From: an uncultured Pelagibacteraceae bacterium
Lineage (GTDB): Bacteria > Pseudomonadota > Alphaproteobacteria > Pelagibacterales > Pelagibacteraceae
NCBI GenBank assembly: GCA_902576815.1
Contig: CACGWQ010000010.1
Coordinates: 1-41,630, forward strand
Length of the DNA: 41,630 nt
Reading direction: 5' to 3'
Each line of letters opens with the position of its first letter. The first letter of the stretch is position 1. Under the pieces are notes generated by a model. The model was given only the letters and a program-made list of their open reading frames with translations, made no database searches and was not told where the DNA came from. This document shows, piece by piece, positions 7,564-15,110 of this stretch. A program made the position numbers and the translations under genes.

Positions 7564-7962
7564 ATGAAAAAAATTATAGTCGTATTATTCTTAAGTATCT
7601 TTACTTCAAATTGCTTTGCAGATGGTCATGTAAAGAGAATATTATCAACTAGTGAAACTGGTATGGGAAATGAAATTGTTTATCCATCGGGTAAAGCAAA
7701 AATAACAGCTTTTGAATTTACTGTCCCTGTAGGAGCTCCAGTAAAACCTCACACACATTCATTTCCAGTTTTAATAATGATCCAACAAGGTGAAATTGAG
7801 CTTACGATGGATGACAAAACCAAAGTTTATAAAGCTGGTGATGCATTTGTTGAAGATGTTGGAATTGTACACGAGTCGAAAAATATTGGAAATGTGCCTG
7901 CTAAAGCAATAGTAGTTGCAATCGGTGTTGAAGGTCAGAAGATTGTAAATCCAGTTAAATAG
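7564..7962 (+). CDS. Secreted metal-binding cupin
   Basis: 132 residues with a signal peptide (MKKIIVVLFLSIFTSNCFA, cleavage near ADG at about 19-20), so probably periplasmic. The cupin motif 1 is good: KPHTHSFPVLIMIQQGEIEL gives the HxH pair. Motif 2 ends in IVHESKN, giving the third histidine. A cysteine just before the predicted cleavage site (SNCFA) is not a convincing lipobox. Together with the secreted protein at 5796, this means at least two products of the cluster work outside the cytoplasm. Single-domain periplasmic cupins of this size are usually of unknown activity. Confidence 0.75.
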   Translation: MKKIIVVLFLSIFTSNCFADGHVKRILSTSETGMGNEIVYPSGKAKITAFEFTVPVGAPVKPHTHSFPVLIMIQQGEIELTMDDKTKVYKAGDAFVEDVGIVHESKNIGNVPAKAIVVAIGVEGQKIVNPVK

Positions 7963-7975
7963 ATAGGAAACAGAA

Positions 7976-8266
7976 ATGATAATTAAAATAGAAGAAAATA
8001 TAAAATCACTTTCATCATGGATGAATATGGTAAAAGCGAATGCTGAAAAAATTAAAGGATTTGGTGCTACGATTACTTTTGCAGGTGTATCAAAAGAAGA
8101 CCCTACAAAATTTACTGTAATCGTTAAGTATCCAACCATGGAAGGTTTTGAAGCATTTAAAAATGACAAAGAACTTCATGCAGCAAGAGCTGAAGCAGGC
8201 GTGGATTTAGATTCAGCAAAGGTTACACCGATGCATGAAGATTTTATGGAAAATTTTAGTGGATAA
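7976..8266 (+). CDS. Small ferredoxin-like (dimeric alpha/beta barrel) protein
   Basis: 96 residues. Pattern: strand (MIIKIEENI), helix SSWMNMVKANAEKIKGFG, strand ATITFAGVSKEDPTKFTVIVKYPT, helix MEGFEAFKNDKELHAARAEAGVD, then a final strand with TPMHEDF. The order of elements, the turn before the second strand and the F.ND.E...A..AGV helix are similar to the genes at 6971 and 8294, which suggests an old duplication series. No catalytic residue is recognisable. It follows the secreted cupin by 13 bases with AGGAAA as ribosome site. Confidence 0.6.
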   Translation: MIIKIEENIKSLSSWMNMVKANAEKIKGFGATITFAGVSKEDPTKFTVIVKYPTMEGFEAFKNDKELHAARAEAGVDLDSAKVTPMHEDFMENFSG

Positions 8267-8293
8267 ACAATCAATATAAAGAAAGGATAAAAT

Positions 8294-8584
8294 ATGGAAA
8301 CAGAAACACTAGTAGTAGCTCATTTAAAAGAAGGTATGTTAGAAAAATTTATGGGCTTTATGCAATCAGATGCTGGTATGGCAGAAAGATCGAAAGTTGC
8401 AAATGTATCAAAAACAATTGGAACAGTTGCACCTGACAAAAAAACAGTAATGTTTAAAATTTTTGTAACCGATAAAGCTGCCCTTAAAGCTTTTATAGAT
8501 GGAAGCAATCCAGTATCAGCTCCAGTTATGAAAGAAGTTATGGAAAGTTACAGTGTCTACGAATTAAATAAAGTAGATATGTAA
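8294..8584 (+). CDS. Small ferredoxin-like (dimeric alpha/beta barrel) protein
   Basis: 96 residues. It begins METETLVVAHLKEGMLEKFMGFMQSD, followed by TIGTVAPDKKTVMFKIFVTDKAALKAFIDGSNP and a closing helix-strand (EVMESYSVYELNKV). This fits the same small alpha/beta barrel pattern as 6971 and 7976 and is highly charged apart from the strand cores. AAAGAAAGGA precedes the ATG. It is 27 bases from the gene before and 23 from the gene after, the widest gaps in the cluster. Function unknown. Confidence 0.6.
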   Translation: METETLVVAHLKEGMLEKFMGFMQSDAGMAERSKVANVSKTIGTVAPDKKTVMFKIFVTDKAALKAFIDGSNPVSAPVMKEVMESYSVYELNKVDM

Positions 8585-8607
8585 TAATTTTTGTAATAAG
8601 GTTTGTA

Positions 8608-8898
8608 ATGCCTTCAGGATATATCATATTAAATATTAATGTGCTAAATCCTGAAAATTACAAAGAGTATTTGGAAAAAGCTCCTCCAACTGCTCAAATG
8701 TTTGGAGGCGAATACATAATAAGAGGTGGCGAAAATGAAGTTATTGAAGGTGAGTGGAAATATCCAAGAACTGTTGTAATTAAATTCCCATCCTATGAAA
8801 AAGTTTTTGAGTGGTACAATTCAGAAATATATAAACCTATCAGACAAATTAGATTAGATAATACAGTATCAAATACATTAATAATTAAAGGAGCATAA
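8608..8898 (+). CDS. DUF1330-family protein
   Basis: 96 residues that match the DUF1330 pattern: GYIILNINVLNPENYKEYLEKAPPTAQMFGGEYIIRGGENEVIEGEWKYPRTVVIKFPSYEKVFEWYNSEIYKPIRQIR. The F/Y-GG-Y-x-RGG, the EG-W sequence and the FPS...WY.S..Y......R series are the recognisable family features. The fold is a dimeric ferredoxin-like barrel; the biochemical role of DUF1330 proteins is not established. It is the best-defined of the small barrels in this cluster and supports the fold assignment of its neighbours. Confidence 0.85.
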   Translation: MPSGYIILNINVLNPENYKEYLEKAPPTAQMFGGEYIIRGGENEVIEGEWKYPRTVVIKFPSYEKVFEWYNSEIYKPIRQIRLDNTVSNTLIIKGA

Positions 8899-8909
8899 AG
8901 GAGAAAAAA

Positions 8910-9230
8910 ATGTCAATATTAGAAAAATATAGTGCTGCAATTAAAAATAAAGATGAAGCAGCAATGAACGAACTTTTGCATGATGATTTTAAATTCACAA
9001 TGCATAAATCAGGGAGTGTTTTAACTAAAGGTGATGTTATCAAATGGGCAATGAGTGGTGATATCAAGCAAGATAAAACTAGAATTGTTTATGAAAATGA
9101 TGAAGTTGGTGTTCACCATGCGTTCGTAACATTTGATGATGGTAATGTAGAAGCAGTTATGGCAGTCTACAAATACAAAGATGGTAAAATGATTAGTTTA
9201 GAAACTGGCGCAACACCAATGCCAAAATAA
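8910..9230 (+). CDS. NTF2-like small protein, paralogue of the gene at 6272
   Basis: 106 residues and clearly homologous over its whole length to the protein at 6272: both start MSILEK, share a KDEAA/KDGAA turn in helix 1, ENDE.G, D.GN.EA.M, K.KDGK.I..ETGAT and a Pro-Lys ending. By eye roughly two in five residues are identical. It has an AAAGGAG ribosome site. It ends in TAA directly abutting the GTG start of the next gene, so the two are likely translated together. The fold is NTF2/SnoaL-like; the function is unknown. Confidence 0.7.
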   Translation: MSILEKYSAAIKNKDEAAMNELLHDDFKFTMHKSGSVLTKGDVIKWAMSGDIKQDKTRIVYENDEVGVHHAFVTFDDGNVEAVMAVYKYKDGKMISLETGATPMPK

Positions 9231-9827
9231 GTGAACAACATAGATTTCTATTTTTCTATCGGAAGTACTTATACTTATCTTTCGGTCACTCGAGCACTAG
9301 AAGCAGAAAAACAACATCAAATTAAGTTTAGCTGGACTCCTTTTAGTGTGAGAGCAATAATGAAAGAAATGAACAATGTTCCCTTTCCTAAAGAAAAAAA
9401 AAATAAAGTAGATTACATGTGGAGGGACATAGAAAGACGAGCAAAAAATTATGGATTTTTTGCCAAAACACCAGTCCCTTACCCTTTAACAGAATTTGAT
9501 TTAGCTAATAAAATTGCAATATTAGGTTTAAAAAATAACTGGGGTGTAGATTACGTTCAGCTTACGTATAAACGATGGTTTCAAGAAGGAAAAGAGCCTG
9601 CTGTTGAACCCAACTTGAGTGAAATCTGCGAAAAACTAAGCTTAGATAAAGAAAAGATTGTTTCAGAGGCAAGCTCTGAGGAAATAAATAATATTTATTT
9701 ATCAAATACAGAAAAAGCTAGAAAAAACAAAATATTTGGAAGTCCGTCATTTGTTGTAAAAAATGAAATATTCTGGGGAGATGATAGAATGGAAGATGCA
9801 ATCAAATGGTCGAAGGCAAATGAATAA
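9231..9827 (+). CDS. 2-Hydroxychromene-2-carboxylate isomerase/GST-kappa-like (DsbA fold)
   Basis: 198-residue thioredoxin-fold protein of the HCCA-isomerase/kappa-GST/DsbA group. It opens with IDFYFSIGSTYTYLS, in which the motif that would carry the DsbA cysteines is SxxS-like with no CxxC. It ends with the diagnostic IFGSPSFVVKNEIFWGDDRMED. These enzymes use glutathione for isomerisation of aromatic ring-cleavage intermediates or for conjugation. The GTG start immediately follows the previous stop (TAAGTG). The only nearby ATG starts are well inside the fold, so GTG is preferred. In this operon it is the one gene of recognisable enzyme type and hints at aromatic or electrophile chemistry. 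Confidence 0.85.
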   Translation: MNNIDFYFSIGSTYTYLSVTRALEAEKQHQIKFSWTPFSVRAIMKEMNNVPFPKEKKNKVDYMWRDIERRAKNYGFFAKTPVPYPLTEFDLANKIAILGLKNNWGVDYVQLTYKRWFQEGKEPAVEPNLSEICEKLSLDKEKIVSEASSEEINNIYLSNTEKARKNKIFGSPSFVVKNEIFWGDDRMEDAIKWSKANE

Positions 9828-10155
9828 TATAACTGCTTATATAATTTTATTAATCGCAGTAATTCTTGGAACAGCATCTAACAGTTTTGCTAAAAGTGCT
9901 CAAGGTTTTACATTATTAATACCTAGTATAATCACAGCAGTAACAATTGTTGGATGCATGTATACTTTGTCTTTAGTTATGAAAAGTATACCAGTTGGAA
10001 TAACATATGCCTCTTTTGCAGGCTTATGTATAATTGCAACAGCTGCTGTTGGTGTTATAAAATTTAATCAAGTACCAAATTTTTATACAATAATTGGATT
10101 GATTTTAATTATATCGGGTGTCTTAATAGTTAACTTATTAGGAACAAATAAATGA
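9820..10155 (+). CDS. SMR-like small membrane protein, first of a pair
   Basis: 111 residues with four predicted membrane helices, in the pattern of small multidrug resistance proteins (GTASNSFAKSAQGF in helix 1, SIPVGITYASFAGL in helix 3, GLILIISGVLIVNLLG in helix 4). I placed the start at the ATG at 9820, overlapping the previous gene by 8 bases; starting at 9763 would add hydrophilic residues in front of helix 1. Helix 1 has no acidic residue, so the membrane glutamate (Glu14 in EmrE) that drives proton-coupled export is missing. The conserved tryptophan region of helix 3 reads YASFAG. It forms a likely heterodimer pair with the next gene. Substrate export as in EmrE is therefore doubtful. 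Confidence 0.8.
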   Translation: MNNITAYIILLIAVILGTASNSFAKSAQGFTLLIPSIITAVTIVGCMYTLSLVMKSIPVGITYASFAGLCIIATAAVGVIKFNQVPNFYTIIGLILIISGVLIVNLLGTNK

Positions 10156-10487
10156 AACCATTATCTGGTTATATTTATTTGGTATTAGCTATATCAACAG
10201 GAATTGCTGCAAATAGTTTTGCTAAAATTTCAGATGGATTTTCAAAATTAACTCCAACGATATTATCAATAGCTTTTATGTGTATAACTATGTATGGACT
10301 TGCAAAAGCAATGTCTATGATACCAGTAGGTTTTACTTATGCTACTTATAGTGGGATAACAGTGGCTGCTATTTTAGTCTTCGGTATGATTAAATATAAC
10401 CAGATACCAAATATGTATGGGTTAATTGGGATTTTTTTAATTATTATTGGTGTTGTAATGGTTAATTATCTTGGAAGAATTAATTAA
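10152..10487 (+). CDS. SMR-like small membrane protein, second of a pair
   Basis: 111 residues and four membrane helices, homologous to the preceding protein: both have G.A.NSFAK in helix 1, IPVG.TYA...G in helix 3 and a VNLLG/VNYLG ending. Its start overlaps the previous stop by 4 bases (ATGA), typical of paired SMR subunits such as EbrAB or NepAB. Helix 1 (GYIYLVLAISTGIAANSFAK) again lacks the glutamate found in EmrE-type pumps; the first acidic residue is the Asp just after the helix. The gene ends with a 4-base tail-to-tail overlap with an EamA gene. It could be a lipid-linked or metabolite flippase, or a degenerate exporter. Confidence 0.8.
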   Translation: MKPLSGYIYLVLAISTGIAANSFAKISDGFSKLTPTILSIAFMCITMYGLAKAMSMIPVGFTYATYSGITVAAILVFGMIKYNQIPNMYGLIGIFLIIIGVVMVNYLGRIN

Positions 10488-11383
10488 CTTTTATTAAGTA
10501 GTAAAATTAGTACACCTACTACAAATATAATTATCCCTAAAATTTCTGTAATTTTTACTTTTTCTTTAAACATATACTTTGAAGACACATAGCTAAATAA
10601 TAATTCTATTTGGCCGATAGCTCTAACAAATGAAGACTGTATTAACGTAAAAGCATAAAACCAAGACAATGTTGCGAGAAATCCAGCTAATCCTGCTGTC
10701 AAACATTCGTACTTGTTTTCATATAATTTTTTAAACTGTGACTTTTCAAATATAATTAAATAAATAGTAACTAATGTTGTTTGTATAACTAGACCAAAAA
10801 ATAGGGTTGCTATAGCTTTTTCAAAGTTATTACTAAAATTTTCCAATGTTAATGCTGCTGCTCTAAAATATACAACGCTTAAACCCAAGAATAGCCCTGC
10901 GGATAAACCAATTAAAGTTGTTTTTGAAAATAAGTTTTTTAGAAATAAACTTAAGTCTTTAATCGAAAGTATAATTACTCCAATTGTAGATACGATAATA
11001 CCTGTTATTCCAAATTTATTTAATTTATCCCCTATTATCAAATATTCAAAAATCGCAACCTGAATGACTTCAGTCTTACTTAATGAAGTTCCAACTACAA
11101 AATTAGCAAATCTAAATAAGTAAAGTAAAACAAATGTAAAAATTATTTGGAAAATTGAACCTAATAATACGTTAAATATAAATTTTTTTTGACTTAGAAT
11201 TTCAGGGATTACATTTAAGTCTTGAAAATACAAAAAAAATAAAATTGTCCCAAATGGTAATGCAAAAGCAAATCTTACATAAGTAGATGCAATAGTTGAT
11301 ACCTTTTGATTAAGTTTTTTCTGTAAAGTTGATCTAAGATTTTGAAAAAAAGCCCCAGAAATAGCTACAATTATCCAATTCAT
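10484..11383 (-). CDS. EamA/DMT-family transporter
   Basis: 299-residue integral membrane protein with about ten hydrophobic segments in two EamA repeats. Repeat 1 covers roughly residues 1-140, ending in KLNKFGITGIIVSTIGVIIL. Repeat 2 covers 150-299, ending in EILGIIIFVVGVLILL. Each repeat ends with the typical G..hhh.Ghhhh helix. Drug/metabolite transporters of this type export amino acids, purines or other metabolites; the substrate cannot be told. It faces the SMR-like pair, a different branch of the same superfamily, and is divergent from the TRAP operon across 75 bases. Confidence 0.85.
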   Translation of the reverse strand: MNWIIVAISGAFFQNLRSTLQKKLNQKVSTIASTYVRFAFALPFGTILFFLYFQDLNVIPEILSQKKFIFNVLLGSIFQIIFTFVLLYLFRFANFVVGTSLSKTEVIQVAIFEYLIIGDKLNKFGITGIIVSTIGVIILSIKDLSLFLKNLFSKTTLIGLSAGLFLGLSVVYFRAAALTLENFSNNFEKAIATLFFGLVIQTTLVTIYLIIFEKSQFKKLYENKYECLTAGLAGFLATLSWFYAFTLIQSSFVRAIGQIELLFSYVSSKYMFKEKVKITEILGIIIFVVGVLILLLNKS

Positions 11384-11413
11384 TGATGATTATTAATATT
11401 GTATTTAATTTTA

Positions 11414-11423
11414 AAGTCGACTT
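11414..11423. promoter_or_regulatory. Possible operator in dctP/EamA divergent region
   Basis: AAGTCGACTT is a perfect 10-base palindrome extended by partly matching AT flanks. It is 36 bases before the dctP ATG, where a transcription start would be expected (a weak TTGATG...TAATTT promoter lies at 11383-11411). It could bind a regulator of the TRAP operon. The short length makes chance plausible. Confidence 0.2.
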
Positions 11424-11458
11424 AAATAGTCAGATTAAACAAAAAAGAGGGAAATAAC

Positions 11459-12448
11459 ATGAAAATCTTTAAAAGAATAATATTTTCTCTAATTTTCGTT
11501 TCTTTTGCCAGTGCAAGTTTGGCAGAAACAAAAATGAGAATTACACTTCAATTACCATTAAAGGCTCACTTAGGTCAGAACCTTTTGGTATTTAAAAAAG
11601 AATTAGAATCAAGATCAGACATTAAAGTTGAGATTTACGACTCTGCGCAACTTTACAAAGATAAAGAAGTTCCACAAGCTGTAGGTTCAGGAGCGATCGA
11701 AGCTGGTGTTGCATCTATAACAAGATTTGCAGGAACTAATCCTGAAGTTGATGTTTTCTATCTTCCATTCTTATTTGATTCAGAACAAAAAGTAAGAAAA
11801 GCAACTCAAGCTGGATCTGAGATAAGAGCTATTCTTGATCCTGCAATAGCAAAGACTGGAGCTGTTCCACTTTATTATCAAGCTTATGGATCAGCAATTA
11901 TGTTATCTAATGGTGGTCCGATGAAAACTCCGGCTGACTTTAAAGATAAAAAAATTAGAGTATTTGGAAAAACACTTGGAGCTTTTGTAAGTTCTTTAGG
12001 TGGTAAACCAGCATTAATATCTGGATCTGAGCAATATTTAGCTTACCAAAGAAATACAGTTGATGCAGGTATGACTGGTGTATCTGGTGTAAAATCTAGA
12101 AAATTATATCAAGTAATGGATACTTTAACGGTTACAAATCATGGCGATATCGAATTCGTTGTTGTTGCTAATGATAAATGGCTAAGCTCATTAACTCAAA
12201 AACAAAGAGATGCTATAGCTGAAGCATCAAAAGTAGCTGAAAAAGCTGTTAGAGATGACATGGCTAACATCGAAGCAGGCGCTTACAAAGAAGCAAAAGA
12301 AAATGGAATGAACATTGTAAACCTAAGTAGTTCTGAAGTTTCTGCTCTTAAAAAAGCATCGTCATCTGTTATTGATGATTACATTTCTAGAACAGGTGGA
12401 GCTGGTGGAGTTGGTGATCAACTTGTAAAAGCTGCAAACAAACTTTAA
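11459..12448 (+). CDS. dctP: TRAP transporter substrate-binding protein
   Basis: 329-residue periplasmic binding protein of the DctP (TAXI-unrelated) family. The signal peptide ends SLAETK at about residue 21-23. Conserved stretches include GSGAIEAGVASITRFAG, FYLPFLFDS, and KTPADFKDKKIRVFGKT, whose arginine is the residue that normally salt-bridges a carboxylate ligand. This favours an organic acid as substrate. It is the first gene of the dctP-dctQ-dctM operon with an AGAGGG ribosome site. A strong hairpin begins 12 bases after its stop and separates it from the permease genes, as expected for a binding protein made in excess. Confidence 0.92.
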   Translation: MKIFKRIIFSLIFVSFASASLAETKMRITLQLPLKAHLGQNLLVFKKELESRSDIKVEIYDSAQLYKDKEVPQAVGSGAIEAGVASITRFAGTNPEVDVFYLPFLFDSEQKVRKATQAGSEIRAILDPAIAKTGAVPLYYQAYGSAIMLSNGGPMKTPADFKDKKIRVFGKTLGAFVSSLGGKPALISGSEQYLAYQRNTVDAGMTGVSGVKSRKLYQVMDTLTVTNHGDIEFVVVANDKWLSSLTQKQRDAIAEASKVAEKAVRDDMANIEAGAYKEAKENGMNIVNLSSSEVSALKKASSSVIDDYISRTGGAGGVGDQLVKAANKL

Positions 12449-12460
12449 ATCGTATAAATA

Positions 12461-12484
12461 CCCCGCACGTAAGTGCGGGGTTTT
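12461..12484 (+). terminator. Intercistronic hairpin/attenuator after dctP
   Basis: CCCCGCAC (12461-12468), a GTAA loop, GTGCGGGG (12473-12480), then TTTT: a perfect 8-base GC-rich stem with a short U tract, the shape of an intrinsic terminator. It is 12 bases after the dctP stop and ends only 7 bases before the dctQ ATG. The only SD-like purines (GGGG) for dctQ are inside its 3' arm, so it may limit both transcription and translation of the permease. Confidence 0.85.
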
Positions 12485-12487
12485 CAA

Positions 12488-12964
12488 ATGAATACCTACG
12501 ACAAAATTGTAAAATATTCTGGCTATTTAGCTTCAGCATTATTTATTATGATAGGCTTTATAGTTTCTTATGAAGTTATCATGAGATACATATTTAATTC
12601 ACCTACTATTTGGGTAAATGAAATTTCTCGATTTTTACAAATTTGGGCTACTTATTTAGCCTTAACTTATACTTTTCATAAAAATGATTTTATCAGAATA
12701 ACAGTTATATATGACAAAGTAGGAGATAAAGGAAAAAAGATATTAGATTTAATAAGTGCAATATTCATTTTAATTTTTAGTGGATTTGTACTTTATTATG
12801 GATGGTTAATTGCTTACGACTCTCTTAAAGTTGGGAGAACAAGCTCCACAATTTTAGATGTTCCATCCTTTCTTACAGAATTTGCAATACCATTATGTTT
12901 TGCATTTTTGGTATTAAGAGTGCTTTTTGAAGTACCTAAATACATAAAAGATATAATTAAATGA
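12488..12964 (+). CDS. dctQ: TRAP transporter small permease subunit
   Basis: 158-residue membrane protein with four helices. The family hallmark V-NEISRFLQIWATYLA lies in the second helix region, and the C-terminus is ...LRVLFEVPKYIKDI. I chose the ATG at 12488. An in-frame GTG at 12473 is inside the hairpin stem and would only add RGFQ-type residues. No independent Shine-Dalgarno site exists outside the hairpin arm. The stop overlaps the dctM start by 4 bases. It works with DctM as the sodium-driven permease fed by DctP. Confidence 0.88.
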   Translation: MNTYDKIVKYSGYLASALFIMIGFIVSYEVIMRYIFNSPTIWVNEISRFLQIWATYLALTYTFHKNDFIRITVIYDKVGDKGKKILDLISAIFILIFSGFVLYYGWLIAYDSLKVGRTSSTILDVPSFLTEFAIPLCFAFLVLRVLFEVPKYIKDIIK

Positions 12965-14232
12965 CAGTAGCAATAATCTTATTTTTGTTATTTTTTGTAC
13001 TTTTTTTAGGAGTGCCAATAGCATTTGGTTTAGGCTCTATAGGATTGGGTTTAATGTTATTTGGAGATATTTCTCCTTTAATGATCCCACAAACTTTTTA
13101 CAGTGTGGCAGATAACTTTATTTTATTAGCTGTTCCGATGTTTTTGATGATGTCTAATATATTGTTAAAAGCAGGTGTTGGAGAAGATTTATTTAATTTT
13201 GCTCAAAGCTGGGTTGGAAATTTTCCAGGAGGTTTAGCAATAGCAACTATAGTTTCTTGCAGTATTTTTGCTGCTATATCTGGATCATCAGTGGCTACTG
13301 CTGCAACAATCTCAACTGTAGCATTTCCTGCAATGATTAATAGAGGTTATCACAGAAATTTTACTTTAGGTATTTTGGCAGCGGGTGGAACTTTAGGGAT
13401 TTTAATTCCTCCATCAATTCCAATGATTGTTTATGCATTTGTTGTTGAAGAGTCTGTACTAAGTATGTTTCTTGCAGGAATTGGGCCAGGAATAGTTTTA
13501 GCATTATTTTTTATTATCTTTTCAGTTTTTTACGTAAAATTTTTTAATAAAGAAGTTCAAAATGTATCCAGTACTCTAGAAGAAAAAATTAAATACACAA
13601 AAAGAGGTTTGCCAATATTATTAATGGCCTTCATCATGCTAGGTGGAATTTATGCTGGAATTTATACACCAACAGAGGCAGGTGGTATTGGTTTTTTAAT
13701 ATCATTTATCTATGTTGTGGCTAAAAAAAGATTAGATTTTAAAGGCTTTATCGAAGCTGGTTTGGAGACAATGAAAACTACAGTTACTATATTTATAATT
13801 ATTGCAGGAGCTAAAGTTTTTGGTAAAGCAATTTCTCTTTATAGAATTCCCCAAGATTTATCATCTTTCATAGTTACTAATATTAATGAGACTGGTTTAT
13901 TTATACTAGTTGTTTGTATTACTTTGTTAATCTTAGGATTTATAATGGAAACTCTTTCATTAATTTTAATCATGATGCCTATATTTTCGATTTCAATCGC
14001 TGCAATGAATATTGATTTAATTTGGTTTGGAATAATTTTTACACTAATGATTGAGTGTGCATTAATTACACCACCCGTTGGACTAAATATTTATGTTCTC
14101 CAAGCAATTGGTAAAGCAAAAATGTCAGAAATAGCTAAAGGTGTGATACCTTTTGTCATTATAATGTTATTTACAGTATTTGTTATTTACTTATTCCCTG
14201 ACCTAGCATTATATATACCTTTTAAATTATAA
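12961..14232 (+). CDS. dctM: TRAP transporter large permease subunit
   Basis: 423-residue membrane protein with about 12 hydrophobic segments. Family signatures are clear: LLAVPMFLMMSNILLKAGVG near residues 55-75, GGLAIATIVSCSIFAAISGSSVATAATI around 90-117, GGTLGILIPPSIPMIVYA around 140-158, YTPTEAGGIG near 238 and LITPPVGLNIYV near the C-terminus. Starts with a 4-base overlap with dctQ. It is the channel-forming subunit. The next gene, an isocitrate-lyase-superfamily enzyme, starts 2 bases after its stop, which suggests that the lyase acts on the imported acid or its product. Confidence 0.93.
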   Translation: MTVAIILFLLFFVLFLGVPIAFGLGSIGLGLMLFGDISPLMIPQTFYSVADNFILLAVPMFLMMSNILLKAGVGEDLFNFAQSWVGNFPGGLAIATIVSCSIFAAISGSSVATAATISTVAFPAMINRGYHRNFTLGILAAGGTLGILIPPSIPMIVYAFVVEESVLSMFLAGIGPGIVLALFFIIFSVFYVKFFNKEVQNVSSTLEEKIKYTKRGLPILLMAFIMLGGIYAGIYTPTEAGGIGFLISFIYVVAKKRLDFKGFIEAGLETMKTTVTIFIIIAGAKVFGKAISLYRIPQDLSSFIVTNINETGLFILVVCITLLILGFIMETLSLILIMMPIFSISIAAMNIDLIWFGIIFTLMIECALITPPVGLNIYVLQAIGKAKMSEIAKGVIPFVIIMLFTVFVIYLFPDLALYIPFKL

Positions 14233-14234
14233 AT

Positions 14235-15110
14235 ATGTTTTCAAAAATAAAATCAAAAGATAAAGCAGAACAACTAAGACAATTGTTAAATGGACCAGAA
14301 ATAATTGTAATGCCTGGATGCTTTGATGCATTATCAGCAAAATTAATTGAAAGAGAAGGTTTGAAAGTTGGGTTTATGTCTGGCTTCAGTGTTTCATCAA
14401 CAAAACTTGGTATGCCGGACACAGGTTTAATTTCTTTTTCTGAAATGGCAGAACAAGTAAGAAATATATGTAATGCTACATCAATTCCAATAATATTTGA
14501 TGGGGATACTGGATATGGAAATTCAGTGAACGTATTTAGAACTGTAAGAGGATATGCGGATGCAGGAGCAGCTGGTGTGATGATTGAAGACCAAAAGTGG
14601 CCAAAAAAATGTGGTCACACAAAGGGTAAAGATGTTGTCGAACTTGATGAGGCAAACTCAAGAATTAAAGCTGCGGTGGATGCAAGAGAATATGGAAATA
14701 AAGATATCTTAATAATGGCAAGAACTGATGCCATAGCAACTAGAGGATTAGATGATGCAATTAAAAGAATGCAATCTTTTTCAAAACTTGGTGTTGATAT
14801 TTTATTTATTGAAGCTGTTAAAAATAAAGAAGATATGAAAAGAATTATTAAAGAAGTTCCAGGTCATCATATGTTAAATTTGATCGAAGATGGTGAAACC
14901 CCATTATTGGAAATTAATGAAATAGAGGAAATTGGTTATAAAATTGCTGTAATGCCTCTAACCCTAATGAGTGCATCAGTAAAAACAATGCAAGAATGTT
15001 TGAATAATATGAAAAATAAAGTTTATAATAAAAATATTTCTAAATTTTCAGACTTAAGAGATATAGTTGGCTTCAACGAATATTACGATATTGAAGACAA
15101 ATATAAATAA
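14235..15110 (+). CDS. Isocitrate lyase/PEP mutase-superfamily carboxylic acid lyase
   Basis: 291-residue TIM-barrel enzyme. The magnesium site is in IPIIFDGDTGYGN (about 84-96), and EDQKWPKKCGHTKGK (about 117-131) holds the KKCGH motif with the catalytic cysteine used by C-C-bond lyases of the family. IMARTDA follows. This favours a lyase (methylisocitrate, dimethylmalate or related 2-hydroxy diacid) over a phosphonate-bond enzyme. It is coupled to dctM (2-base gap) and to the DUF2798 gene (1-base overlap). An oxaloacetate decarboxylase-like activity is another possibility for this length. I leave the gene symbol empty because substrate assignment needs experiment. Confidence 0.82.
   Translation: MFSKIKSKDKAEQLRQLLNGPEIIVMPGCFDALSAKLIEREGLKVGFMSGFSVSSTKLGMPDTGLISFSEMAEQVRNICNATSIPIIFDGDTGYGNSVNVFRTVRGYADAGAAGVMIEDQKWPKKCGHTKGKDVVELDEANSRIKAAVDAREYGNKDILIMARTDAIATRGLDDAIKRMQSFSKLGVDILFIEAVKNKEDMKRIIKEVPGHHMLNLIEDGETPLLEINEIEEIGYKIAVMPLTLMSASVKTMQECLNNMKNKVYNKNISKFSDLRDIVGFNEYYDIEDKYK

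Noticed and set aside
7771..8169. 132-codon open frame on the minus strand across two plus-strand genes
   Set aside because: It spans the ends of two well-supported genes in a low-stop antisense frame and has no ribosome site or recognisable domain.
9763..9819. Upstream ATG for the first SMR-like gene
   Set aside because: It would put about 19 hydrophilic residues before helix 1 and lengthen the overlap with the preceding gene; the ATG at 9820 gives standard SMR length.
12473..12487. Earlier GTG start for dctQ giving five more residues
   Set aside because: It lies inside the 3' arm of the hairpin and adds non-family residues; the ATG at 12488 gives the usual DctQ N-terminus.
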